From: Alphaproteobacteria bacterium
Lineage (GTDB): Bacteria > Pseudomonadota > Alphaproteobacteria > GCA-2731375
Length of the DNA stretch: 12,089 nt
Assembly (NCBI GenBank): GCA_030746295.1
Contig: JASLMY010000156.1
Location: forward strand, 1 to 12,089
Direction of reading: 5' to 3'
Shown here: positions 1 to 6,032 of the stretch, piece by piece
How the letters are laid out: the number at the start of each line of letters is the position of its first letter
How positions within the stretch are numbered: the first letter of the stretch is position 1
Notes under the pieces: model-generated
The model's input: the letters and a program-made list of their open reading frames with translations, nothing else
The model's database searches: none
What the model was told of the DNA's origin: nothing
Made by a program: the position numbers and the translations under genes

Positions 1-353
1 TTGTCCGGATCGATCGCGTTGATGATGGCGTCTTCGTTCACTTGGTCGGGCAGCGGCAATTGCACGAGAATGCCGTGCACTGCCGGATCGGCATTGAGCT
101 CCCGCACCTTGGCCATCACCTCGTCATGGGTCGCGTTTTCCGACAGCGTATAGGTGTCGGAATTCATCCCCGCTTCGACGGTCGCCTTGCCCTTGTTGCG
201 GACATAGACCTCGCTCGCCGGGTCCTCGCCGACCAGGACCACCGTCAGGCCGGGTGTCAGATCGTGTTGGCGGCGCAGCGTCTCGACCTGGCGGCCGACA
301 CCGTCCCTGACTCGCTCGGCGAAGGCCTTGCCGTCGATGATCTCGGCTGTCAC
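1..353 (-). CDS. folD: Bifunctional methylenetetrahydrofolate dehydrogenase / cyclohydrolase, N-terminal part (cut by window edge)
   Basis: FolD interconverts 5,10-methylene-THF, 5,10-methenyl-THF and 10-formyl-THF in the cytoplasm, feeding one-carbon units to purine and formyl-Met synthesis. Only the first 117 codons are present; the rest lies left of the window. The N-terminal catalytic domain is clear. VGEDPASEVYVRNK (residues 41-54) contains the catalytic Tyr50 and Lys54, and GILVQLPLP (94-102) contains Gln98; these positions match E. coli FolD numbering. The NADP-binding half is not visible. I chose a GTG start at 353 because it gives the usual short N-terminus (MTAEIIDGKA) and sits 4 bases after the stop of the DUF167 gene, which suggests co-transcription with it. 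No frameshift is seen in the visible part. The family call is very secure; the GTG start is likely. Confidence 0.96.
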   Translation of the reverse strand, partial: MTAEIIDGKAFAERVRDGVGRQVETLRRQHDLTPGLTVVLVGEDPASEVYVRNKGKATVEAGMNSDTYTLSENATHDEVMAKVRELNADPAVHGILVQLPLPDQVNEDAIINAIDPD

Positions 354-357
354 GTCG

Positions 358-705
358 TCACCTTCCTTTCTGGCCCCCCAGCGAGCGTTCGAGCCGCCGT
401 TCCAGGGTCTCCGGCTCGCCATGGAGCAGCAGTGTCTTGTTGCGCGCCTTGGCACCGCCGACAAGCTCTATCCCGCCGGCGGGCAAAGCCCAAGTCTTGG
501 CCAACAGCTTGACGAGGGCGCGGTTGGCCTTGCCGGCCTCGGCCGGGGCACTGACGCGGACCTTGAGCCGCATTGCGCCGTCCGCGCTCGTGATCAGGCC
601 CTCGATCCGGTTCTCGCGGCCGTTCGGCTGCAGGCGGACGTTCAACAGCAGCCCCTCCCTGGTCCGCCTGGCGACCGCGCCCCGGCTACCTGACGCTGTG
701 GGCAA
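358..705 (-). CDS. DUF167 family protein (E. coli YggU-like)
   Basis: Predicted protein of 115 aa, a small soluble alpha/beta protein of the DUF167 family, whose biochemical role is unknown. The family pattern is visible: a first strand LLLNVRLQPNGRENRI (about residues 19-34), a second strand LKVRVSAPAEAGKANRAL (47-64) with the hallmark Pro-x-x-Gly-x-Ala-Asn-x-x-Leu, then VKLLAKTWALP and a basic segment GGAKARNKTLLL. The only plausible in-frame start is TTG at 705; a stop codon lies a few codons upstream. This start overlaps the end of the YggT gene by 20 bases, so translation may be coupled. Four bases separate its stop from the folD start. The set YggT-DUF167-folD on one strand is a familiar alphaproteobacterial arrangement, which supports reading it as one operon, though why these genes travel together is not known. 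Confidence 0.88.
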   Translation of the reverse strand: MPTASGSRGAVARRTREGLLLNVRLQPNGRENRIEGLITSADGAMRLKVRVSAPAEAGKANRALVKLLAKTWALPAGGIELVGGAKARNKTLLLHGEPETLERRLERSLGGQKGR

Positions 706-976
706 GGTCGACGATGATCAGGTTGCGGATGAAGACCAGCAGGAGAATGACCACAACCGGCGAGATATCGAAGCCGCCGATCGACGGTATGATCTTGCGG
801 ACCGGCCGCATCACCGGCTCGGTCAAGCGGTAGAGGGCGTCGCCGATCACGTAGATCACGCGATTGCCCGTGTTGACGACCTTGAAGGCCACCAGCCAGC
901 TCAGGATGACCTGAAGGATGATGATCCAGATATAGATCGTGATGATCGTATCTATGAGTTGGAAAAGGGCGTACAT
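686..976 (-). CDS. YggT family integral membrane protein
   Basis: Protein of 96 aa belonging to the YggT family of small inner-membrane proteins. Members have been linked to osmotic or potassium tolerance and to cell-envelope or division functions, but the molecular role is unsettled. Two hydrophobic segments are visible, about residues 5-33 and 70-90. Between them is the family signature LTEPVMRPVRKIIPSIGGFD (51-70), with its Pro-Arg-x-x-x-Pro and Gly-Gly-x-Asp elements followed by SP. The start is ATG at 976, giving the normal family length of about 95 residues. Longer in-frame starts up to 1114 would add a basic, proline-rich stretch unlike the family. The Shine-Dalgarno is weak (GAAAG about 8 bases upstream). 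It is the first gene of the apparent yggT-DUF167-folD operon. I saw no convincing promoter upstream; a TTGCGC/TTACAT pair around 1013-1040 (minus) is too weak to call. Confidence 0.93.
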   Translation of the reverse strand: MYALFQLIDTIITIYIWIIILQVILSWLVAFKVVNTGNRVIYVIGDALYRLTEPVMRPVRKIIPSIGGFDISPVVVILLLVFIRNLIIVDLAHSVR

Positions 977-1107
977 CGGGCCACTTTCTGAGCTGGAATC
1001 CGCCGCTGAGAGATGTAATGCCGAACGGCGGGCGGCGCAAGCGCCGACGCGGGCGCCAGGGCCGGCGCAGGGCGGTGGGCGAGCGGCCCTGCCGTCCGCC
1101 GCCATAC

Positions 1108-1137
1108 TTGACACCGACCGGGCCCGGCCCCTATATC
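1108..1137 (+). promoter_or_regulatory. Sigma-70 type promoter for tRNA-Ala
   Basis: A perfect -35 box TTGACA (1108-1113) is followed after 18 bases by TATATC (1132-1137), four of six matches to the -10 consensus. The tRNA begins 59 bases downstream and no protein gene lies between, so this most likely drives the tRNA. The GC-rich run after the -10 could act as a discriminator under stringent control, but that is inference. Confidence 0.7.
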
Positions 1138-1195
1138 CGCCCTACCGGCGGGGCCGCCATCACCCCGCCCGATCCGCGCCGGATCGACCCGGTAC

Positions 1196-1271
<76 letters not shown>

Positions 1272-1360
1272 CTACCTTCGACCGGTTAGCTTGAACTTCG
1301 CTACGGGCCGCGTGCTCGCCATGGCGTCTTTCTTTCCAGGCGTGCACCGGCGCGCGCGGC

Positions 1361-2203
1361 CTACTCGGCCGACTTCATGACGGCGATGCCGGCGGCAACC
1401 GCGGCCGCCGCGAGCAGACGGCGGCGGCCGAACGGCTCGCCCAACAGCCGGGTGCCGATCCAGACGGCGAAGATGACACTGGTCTCGCGCAGCGCCGAGA
1501 CGTAGGCCATGGCGCCCTGGCCCAGGGCCCAGATCACCAGTCCATAGGCGCCGGCACAGAGCCCGCCGCCGAGCAAGCCGGTCTTCCAATGGGCCTGAAG
1601 GTAGGGCGCCAGGTCACGCCGCCGCCAGATCAGCACGTAGAGGAACAACGGCAGGCCGTGCAGCGCGAAGAGCCAGGCGATATAGCCGAGCGCGTCGCCG
1701 GCGGCGCGCACGCCGAGGCCGTCGACCACCGTGTAGGTGCTGATGAAGCAGGCTATTGCCAGGGCGAAGATCAGCGGCCGACGGTCGGCGCCGCGCCGAT
1801 GGCCATCGAGGGCGAAGCTGGCGATGGCGAGCGCGGCCAGGAGCAAACCGCCCATCGCGATGGAGCCGAGATGCTCGCCGGCGAAGAGCGCCGCGCCGAT
1901 GGCGACCAGAAGCGGCGCCGTACCCCTGGCCACGGGATAGACATGCGACAGGTCGCCGACCCGATAGGCGCCCGAGAGAAGGAAGAAATAGGCGGCGTGA
2001 AGGACCACGGAAAGGATGAGGTAGATCCAGCTCGCCGGCGCCGGCGGCGCCAGGAACGGCAGCGCCAACGCGGCACCGACGGCGGCGACGCCGATCACCA
2101 TCGTGATCGCCAGTAGCCGATCCTCGCCAGCCTTGACGAGGGCGTTCCAGCCGGCATGCAGAAGGGCCGCCAGCAGGACCAGCAGCGTCACCTCGAGCGT
2201 CAT
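1361..2203 (-). CDS. EamA / DMT superfamily transporter
   Basis: Predicted inner-membrane protein of 280 aa with about ten hydrophobic helices in two repeated five-helix halves, the usual EamA (drug/metabolite transporter) layout and length. Members export amino acids, metabolites or other small molecules; the substrate here cannot be told. Recognisable pieces are LHAGWNALVKAGED near the N-terminus, the repeat junction around residue 135-140 (DGHRRGADRRPL, a cytosolic basic loop), and SALRETSVIFAVWIGTRLLGEP near the C-terminus, a pattern I associate with this subgroup. ATG at 2203 is preferred because GAGGG lies just upstream. A longer in-frame extension to 2440 would run through the divergent intergenic region and into the opposing EthD gene and is rejected. 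It is monocistronic, divergent from the EthD gene. Confidence 0.9.
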   Translation of the reverse strand: MTLEVTLLVLLAALLHAGWNALVKAGEDRLLAITMVIGVAAVGAALALPFLAPPAPASWIYLILSVVLHAAYFFLLSGAYRVGDLSHVYPVARGTAPLLVAIGAALFAGEHLGSIAMGGLLLAALAIASFALDGHRRGADRRPLIFALAIACFISTYTVVDGLGVRAAGDALGYIAWLFALHGLPLFLYVLIWRRRDLAPYLQAHWKTGLLGGGLCAGAYGLVIWALGQGAMAYVSALRETSVIFAVWIGTRLLGEPFGRRRLLAAAAVAAGIAVMKSAE

Positions 2204-2320
2204 CGTCCCTCGCTCTTGCGCCTCGCTTGAGAGTGGGCATCGTCGAGCCCGACCGACCGGGCTGTCAACCGCCGGACGAGGCCGGGCGCCGACGGGCCAG
2301 CCGCCGCGATTCCACCGCCG

Positions 2321-2354
2321 TTGACAGTGCGTCCGTGAGTTGAAACCGTATCCT
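2321..2354 (+). promoter_or_regulatory. Possible promoter for the EthD-domain gene
   Basis: A perfect TTGACA lies at 2321-2326 in the 178-base divergent gap. The only -10-like string after it, TATCCT at 2349-2354, is 22 bases away, longer than the preferred 16-18. The -35 match may be real and the -10 unusual, or the match may be chance. Confidence 0.3.
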
Positions 2355-2381
2355 GCCCCCCAAGGTTGACGAGGTGACGCC

Positions 2382-2720
2382 ATGATCAAACGGATCTCGA
2401 TGCTGACGCGCAAGCCAGGGATGTCACGCGAGGAATTCAACGACTACTGGCTGAAGGTGCACGGACCCTTCGTCGAGAAGCTGCCCGGCGTCATCCGCTA
2501 CATCCAGAACCACATCGTCGACGACGCCCACCGCCACGACCTGCCGAGCGGCGGTCAGGCCGTCGACGGCTTCGTCGAGTTCTGGTTCGAGGACGTGCGC
2601 AGCATGGACGCGGCCTTTGCCACCCCGCAGGCGAAAGAGGCGTTCGCCGACGGCGCCAAGTTCATCGAAAGCGTCACCACCTTCGTGATCGACGAGCACG
2701 TCGTCATCGACAACGGTTGA
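2382..2720 (+). CDS. EthD domain-containing protein
   Basis: Predicted 112-aa cytoplasmic protein of the EthD family, a dimeric alpha-beta barrel fold of the ferredoxin-like type. The founding member is encoded with the ethyl tert-butyl ether monooxygenase genes; most relatives have no known reaction. The N-terminal strand IKRISMLTRKPGMSREEF, the motif YWLKVHGPFVEKLPGV (22-37) with its Tyr-Trp and His-Gly-Pro, and the late segment GFVEFWFEDVRSMDAAFATP (63-82) are typical. Length is normal for a single-domain EthD protein. ATG at 2382 has GAGGTG seven bases upstream. The gene stands alone, divergent from the DMT transporter, so context gives no substrate. Confidence 0.88.
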   Translation: MIKRISMLTRKPGMSREEFNDYWLKVHGPFVEKLPGVIRYIQNHIVDDAHRHDLPSGGQAVDGFVEFWFEDVRSMDAAFATPQAKEAFADGAKFIESVTTFVIDEHVVIDNG

Positions 2721-2738
2721 GGCCTCGGGGCTGAGGCC
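2721..2738. terminator. Hairpin between convergent genes, possible terminator
   Basis: GGCCTC (2721-2726) and GAGGCC (2733-2738) form a perfect 6-bp stem around GGGGCT, starting one base after the EthD stop and lying between two convergent genes. No T-tract follows on either strand, so intrinsic termination is uncertain. Confidence 0.4.
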
Positions 2739-2759
2739 CGGCAGCGCGATCGAGCAGCG

Positions 2760-2939
2760 TCAGAGCACCAATCGAACGAGCTCGACGGGCCAAATCGCCG
2801 CCATCATCGCGGCCTCGCCGACCGCATCGACGTCGGAATAGGTGGTCTTGCGGACCTTGGCCACCGTCACGAAGAACGTGCCCATGACACCGAGCATGTA
2901 CACGAATCCGGCAATCAGCCATTTGGTCTTGCTGTCCAT
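2760..2939 (-). CDS. Hypothetical small membrane protein
   Basis: Predicted 59-aa protein that I do not recognise. It begins MDSKTKWLIAGFVYMLGVMG, and a single hydrophobic helix at about residues 6-25 is flanked by lysines (Lys4, Lys6, then Lys28 and Arg30). A more acidic middle (YSDVDAVGEAAMMA) and a short second hydrophobic end (IWPVELVRLVL) follow. The regular charge flanking of the helix argues for a real inner-membrane microprotein. Against it, no clear Shine-Dalgarno precedes ATG 2939, and in-frame GTG 2960 and TTG 2975 are alternatives without better sites. It is convergent with the EthD gene and divergent from the phosphatase gene. No function can be assigned. Confidence 0.5.
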   Translation of the reverse strand: MDSKTKWLIAGFVYMLGVMGTFFVTVAKVRKTTYSDVDAVGEAAMMAAIWPVELVRLVL

Positions 2940-3187
2940 ACCCGGGAAGGTCGTGGCCACGGGCGTGCCCGACAAGTGACGACCGACACACCCCGCGCAG
3001 ACGATCTCGCAGCCGACGATCGCCGACTGCCGGTGGTCCCAAGGACCGGCCGTTGTGTCGCCGTCGCCAGCCGGGCCCTTGAGACCCCTTAGAAGGCTAC
3101 GTAACCTGAGCGACCGTCGACGTTGGCCCGGCCGAAAGAATCACCGGCGCGCCGACGGCGCGACAACCGAATTTGGGGGAGGACGCC

Positions 3188-4036
3188 ATGAGAGGGAAAC
3201 TGGCCGGTTTCATCGCAGCGACGGGCTTGGCCATCGGCTTGGGCCAGGCGCGCGGCGACAGCATGCAGATGACCCAGAACGACCTCTTGAACGCCACGTT
3301 GTGGACGCAGACATCCGTCGAGTTCAAGGCCAACGCGCTCGCCAGCTATCGCCTGGCGACGGTCATGCTGGACCGCGCGCTCGCCGACAAGAGCTGGACC
3401 GCGGCGAGCGAGCAGACGGGCGACTATCAAGCCAAACCGCCCGCCGTGATCTTGGACATCGACGAGACCGTTCTCGACAACACTGAGTACGAGGCCTGGC
3501 TGATCAAGCAAGGCACCCACTACAGCTCCAAGACCTGGGGGCCCTATGTGGACCAGGCGATCTCGAAGCCGATACCGGGCTCGTTGGACTTCATCAAATA
3601 TGCGGCCGCCAAGGGCGTCGAGGTCTTCTACGTCTCCAACCGAAAGAAGCCGGGCGAGGCAGGCACGCGCAAGAACCTCGAGAAGTTCGGCTATCCGGTC
3701 AACGACAGAATCGACACGGTCCTGCTGCGCGGCGAGAACGATTGGGGCCGCAAGAAGAGCACCCGCCGGGCACACGTCGCCAAGGCCTACCGCGTCTTGC
3801 TGGTCCTGGGTGACAACCTCAACGATTTCACCGACCAGGCCGGCGGCTCGACGGCGGACCGCCTGAAGGTATACGACAAGCACATGGACCGCTGGGGCAG
3901 GTCGTGGATCATGATCCCGAACCCGATGTATGGCTCCTGGGAGGCAGCGGCGTTCAAGGGCAATTGGAAGCTCGACGGCAACACCCGGCGGCAGAAGAAG
4001 CTCGAAGCCATGAGCTATTGGCCCGGCCCGAAATAG
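3188..4036 (+). CDS. Exported HAD-family acid phosphatase (class C / 5'-nucleotidase e(P4)-like)
   Basis: Predicted 282-aa hydrolase of the HAD subfamily IIIB acid phosphatases, which dephosphorylate nucleotides and other phosphomonoesters in the periplasm or at the cell surface. All four HAD motifs are visible: DIDET (90-94) with nucleophile Asp90 and general acid Asp92, Ser150 in YVSNRKK, a lysine in GRKKSTRR (187-194), and the acidic motif GDNLNDF (208-214) with Asp209 and Asp213. Residues 1-23 form a signal peptide with basic MRGK, a hydrophobic core to about 20 and a likely cut after ARG. There is no lipobox cysteine, although the best-known e(P4) members are lipoproteins, so a soluble periplasmic enzyme is more likely. 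ATG 3188 has GGGGGAGG five bases upstream; the longer in-frame start would include that site. It appears monocistronic. Confidence 0.92.
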   Translation: MRGKLAGFIAATGLAIGLGQARGDSMQMTQNDLLNATLWTQTSVEFKANALASYRLATVMLDRALADKSWTAASEQTGDYQAKPPAVILDIDETVLDNTEYEAWLIKQGTHYSSKTWGPYVDQAISKPIPGSLDFIKYAAAKGVEVFYVSNRKKPGEAGTRKNLEKFGYPVNDRIDTVLLRGENDWGRKKSTRRAHVAKAYRVLLVLGDNLNDFTDQAGGSTADRLKVYDKHMDRWGRSWIMIPNPMYGSWEAAAFKGNWKLDGNTRRQKKLEAMSYWPGPK

Positions 4037-4121
4037 AATCGCCGGCGCCCTCCGACGGCGTGCTAGCCTATGGCGTTCGGTCTTTATTTGACGATCGCGG
4101 AAACCGGCGCGGCCAGGACGG

Positions 4122-4427
4122 ATGAGCGACAATACTGCCAACCCCCGCACCAAGGTCCGGCCGAAGACCAAGCGGCCCCGCCTATACAAGGTCCTCCTCC
4201 TCAACGACGACTACACGCCGCGCGAATTCGTCGTCGCGGTATTGGCGGCCGTCTTCGGCATGAACGAGGAACAGGCTTATCGGGTCATGCTCACCGCGCA
4301 CCGGCGCGGCGTTTGCGTCGTCGCCGTCTTCACCAAGGACGTGGCCGAGACCAAGGCGACGGAAGCCACCGAAGCCGGCCGACGCGCCGGCCACCCGCTA
4401 CAGTTCTCGACCGAGCCGGAGGAATAG
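4122..4427 (+). CDS. clpS: ClpS adaptor for N-degron proteolysis (ClpS2-like)
   Basis: Predicted 101-aa adaptor that delivers N-end-rule substrates to the ClpAP protease. The core is complete: YKVLLLNDDYTPREFV (22-37) holds Asn28, Asp29 and Asp30, which contact the substrate alpha-amino group, and TAHRRG (58-63) holds the pocket His60. DVAETKA and the end HPLQFSTEPEE match the family, and the basic N-terminal tail of about 20 residues is the flexible part. The residue after TP is Arg34 where E. coli ClpS has the gatekeeper Met40. From memory the Arg and the TEPEE end resemble alphaproteobacterial ClpS2, reported to accept fewer N-terminal residues. No clpA follows, which also fits a solitary second copy. 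ATG 4122 has AGGA upstream at close spacing. Family call is secure; ClpS2 subtype is likely. Confidence 0.94.
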   Translation: MSDNTANPRTKVRPKTKRPRLYKVLLLNDDYTPREFVVAVLAAVFGMNEEQAYRVMLTAHRRGVCVVAVFTKDVAETKATEATEAGRRAGHPLQFSTEPEE

Positions 4428-4529
4428 GCCGGCTGTAGCCGACGACGTCGGCCGCCACGACAGCCGCAAGCCTGCGAGTGACCCCCTGCTCCGACATCGC
4501 CTTCCCCACGCGACGGCGACGCGCCCGAA

Positions 4530-4553
4530 TTGTAGCGTGACGGTTGTAGCGTG
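4530..4553 (+). repeat. Tandem 10-bp direct repeat in the clpS-DUF1028 gap
   Basis: TTGTAGCGTG occurs at 4530-4539 and again at 4544-4553, a 14-base period, in the 271-base gap between clpS and the DUF1028 gene. The copies are followed directly by TCTAAA (4554-4559), four of six matches to a -10 box, 18 bases from the first TTGTAG. This could be a promoter with a repeated binding site, or chance. The rest of the gap shows only a GCCGAC/GTCGGC stem at 4438-4452 just after clpS, without a T-tract. Confidence 0.4.
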
Positions 4554-4698
4554 TCTAAATCGACGGCCGGCTAAAGCCATTGGTGCTGGCGGGGTGGGAC
4601 GGCGGGCAGTCCTGCCATGGGCATGGTAGGCTGGACTCGGCGCCGGATGCTGGCCGGCCGACGGTTGGCGTTCCGCCTCCCATTGCAGGAGAGTCGTA

Positions 4699-5409
4699 AT
4701 GACGCACCCACCGCCGGGACCCGAATTCAACACCTTCACGGCCATCGCCCGTTGTCCCGTGACCCGCCGGCTCGGCATCGCGACCTCGACCCGCTCGCTG
4801 GCGGTCGGCGCGCGCGTTCCCTTCGTCTGGCCTCGGCTCGGCGCCGTCGCCATCATGGCCATCGCCGATACCCGGCTCGGCTTGATGGCGCAGAAGCTTC
4901 TCGAGACCGGATACAAGGCGGCCGCGGTCATCGACCAGCTCGTCGCCGGCGATTCCTATTGCGAGTACCGGCAACTGGGCGTCATCGACGACGACGGCTT
5001 CGCCGCCGCCCGGACCGGAACGCAGAACCGCGATTGGGCCGGCCATCACGTACGTGAGAATTTCATCGCTCTCGGCAACGTCCTCCAGGGCGAGCACATC
5101 CTCGATGCCATCGAGGACGGCTACAACGCCCGCCCTGAGGACGAGATCGAGGACCGGCTGATGACGGCCATCGAAGCGGGACGGGACGCCGGCGGACAAA
5201 AGGGCGGGCAGCGCTCGGCGGCGATTCTGGTTTACGAGGACAAGGCATTCGCGCGTGTCGACCTGAGGGTCGATGCGCACGAGGAGCCGGTCGGCGAGCT
5301 GCGCCGCGTGTTCGATTTTTTCAAGCCGGCAATCGACTACTATTCGCATCGACAAGTGGATGCGCGGGTGCAACCACTGTTCGAGGCCGTGCCCGACAAG
5401 GGGTATTGA
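4699..5409 (+). CDS. DUF1028 family protein (Ntn-hydrolase-like fold)
   Basis: Predicted 236-aa protein of the DUF1028 family, whose structure resembles Ntn hydrolases but whose substrate is unknown; relatives often sit near amino-acid or peptide catabolism genes. Family marks run the whole length: NTFTAIARCPVTRRLGIATS (11-30), SLAVGARVPF (33-42), a second block ending RLGLMAQKLLETG (59-71), RQLGVIDDDGFAAARTG (91-107), WAGHHVRENFIALGNVLQG (113-131), GGQRSAAILV (169-178) and VDLRVDAHEEPVGELRR (187-203). Length is normal. About ten extra residues precede the usual N-terminal strand, so if the fold uses an N-terminal nucleophile it would need trimming, or the fold is not catalytic in that way. 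ATG 4699 has AGGAGAG seven bases upstream. The SnoaL-like gene follows 81 bases later on the same strand. Confidence 0.88.
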   Translation: MTHPPPGPEFNTFTAIARCPVTRRLGIATSTRSLAVGARVPFVWPRLGAVAIMAIADTRLGLMAQKLLETGYKAAAVIDQLVAGDSYCEYRQLGVIDDDGFAAARTGTQNRDWAGHHVRENFIALGNVLQGEHILDAIEDGYNARPEDEIEDRLMTAIEAGRDAGGQKGGQRSAAILVYEDKAFARVDLRVDAHEEPVGELRRVFDFFKPAIDYYSHRQVDARVQPLFEAVPDKGY

Positions 5410-5490
5410 ACGGCCGTCGGCCGGCGTTCGAGGGCCACGATTGCGATTCGGCAGCGTCGCCACGGCCCGAGCCTCGGAAGGAACAGCGCC

Positions 5491-5922
5491 ATGCGGAGCA
5501 CGCCGAGAGCCCTGGTCGAGCGGTTCTACCACGAGGTCTGGAACCGGGCCGACGAAGAGGTCGCGCGCGAGATCCTGCACGAGGACTTCCGCTTTCGCGC
5601 CTCCCTGGGCCCGGAGCGGCGCGGCGCGGACGGTTTCATCGACTACATGCGCGCGATCCATGCCGCGCTTGGCCACTACACCTGCACCATCGAAGAGATC
5701 GTGACCGCGGAGAACCGTGCCGCCGCGCGCATGACCTTCAAGGGTATCCATCAGGGCCCCTTCTTCGGCGTCGAGGCGACCGGCCGCGAGATCGTCTGGG
5801 CGGGTGCTGCCTTCTTCACGACCGACGGCCAGCGGATCACAGCGCTTTGGGTGCTGGGCGACATCGACGCCGTCAAGCGGCAACTCGGCGCCCCGGCCGA
5901 CACTGATTTCACCTCGGCCTAA
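5491..5922 (+). CDS. SnoaL-like / ester cyclase family protein (NTF2-like fold)
   Basis: Predicted 143-aa protein of the SnoaL-like polyketide cyclase group, an NTF2-like cone-shaped fold. Characterised members catalyse an aldol cyclisation, but most bacterial single-gene copies have no known substrate. The N-terminal helix ALVERFYHEVWNRADEEVAREIL (7-29), the strand-loop RMTFKGIHQGPFFGVEATGR (80-99) and the end DGQRITALWVLGDIDAVKRQLG (112-133) match the ester-cyclase pattern of Gly-x-His-x-Gly, then T-G-R, then a final W-x-x-x-D helix lead-in. Length is typical. ATG 5491 is preceded by GGAAGGA nine bases upstream. It probably shares a transcript with the DUF1028 gene or has its own promoter. 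No polyketide genes are nearby, so the annotation should stay at fold level. Confidence 0.85.
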   Translation: MRSTPRALVERFYHEVWNRADEEVAREILHEDFRFRASLGPERRGADGFIDYMRAIHAALGHYTCTIEEIVTAENRAAARMTFKGIHQGPFFGVEATGREIVWAGAAFFTTDGQRITALWVLGDIDAVKRQLGAPADTDFTSA

Positions 5923-5932
5923 ACCCTTCGGT

Positions 5933-5948
5933 GCGGTTCTTGAACCGC
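5933..5948. promoter_or_regulatory. Near-perfect dyad between the SnoaL-like and MetE-like genes
   Basis: GCGGTTC (5933-5939), TT, GAACCGC (5942-5948) is a 7-bp inverted repeat with a 2-base centre, 11 bases after the SnoaL-like stop and 84 bases before the MetE-like ATG. As RNA it could fold with a CUUG loop, but no T-tract follows. It is either an operator for the next operon or a transcript-end hairpin. Confidence 0.45.
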
Positions 5949-6032
5949 TCCGCCGGGGCGAATGGCGAACCAAACGGATCGCGGCTACGATATCGGGAGA
6001 CGAGCGCAGGAAGGAGACGGGAGGGGCGAGAG

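Noticed and set aside
3029..3050. Hairpin GGTCC-CAA-GGACC (3035-3047) with partly paired flanks
   Set aside because: Three-base loop, no T-tract, and it lies between divergent genes, so a terminator makes no sense; too weak for an operator claim.
4040..4060. CGCCG/CGGCG stem after the phosphatase gene as terminator
   Set aside because: Five pairs with an 11-base loop and no T-run; such stems are expected often at this GC content.
4088..4093. TTGACG as a -35 box for clpS
   Set aside because: No -10-like sequence occurs at the right spacing before the clpS start.
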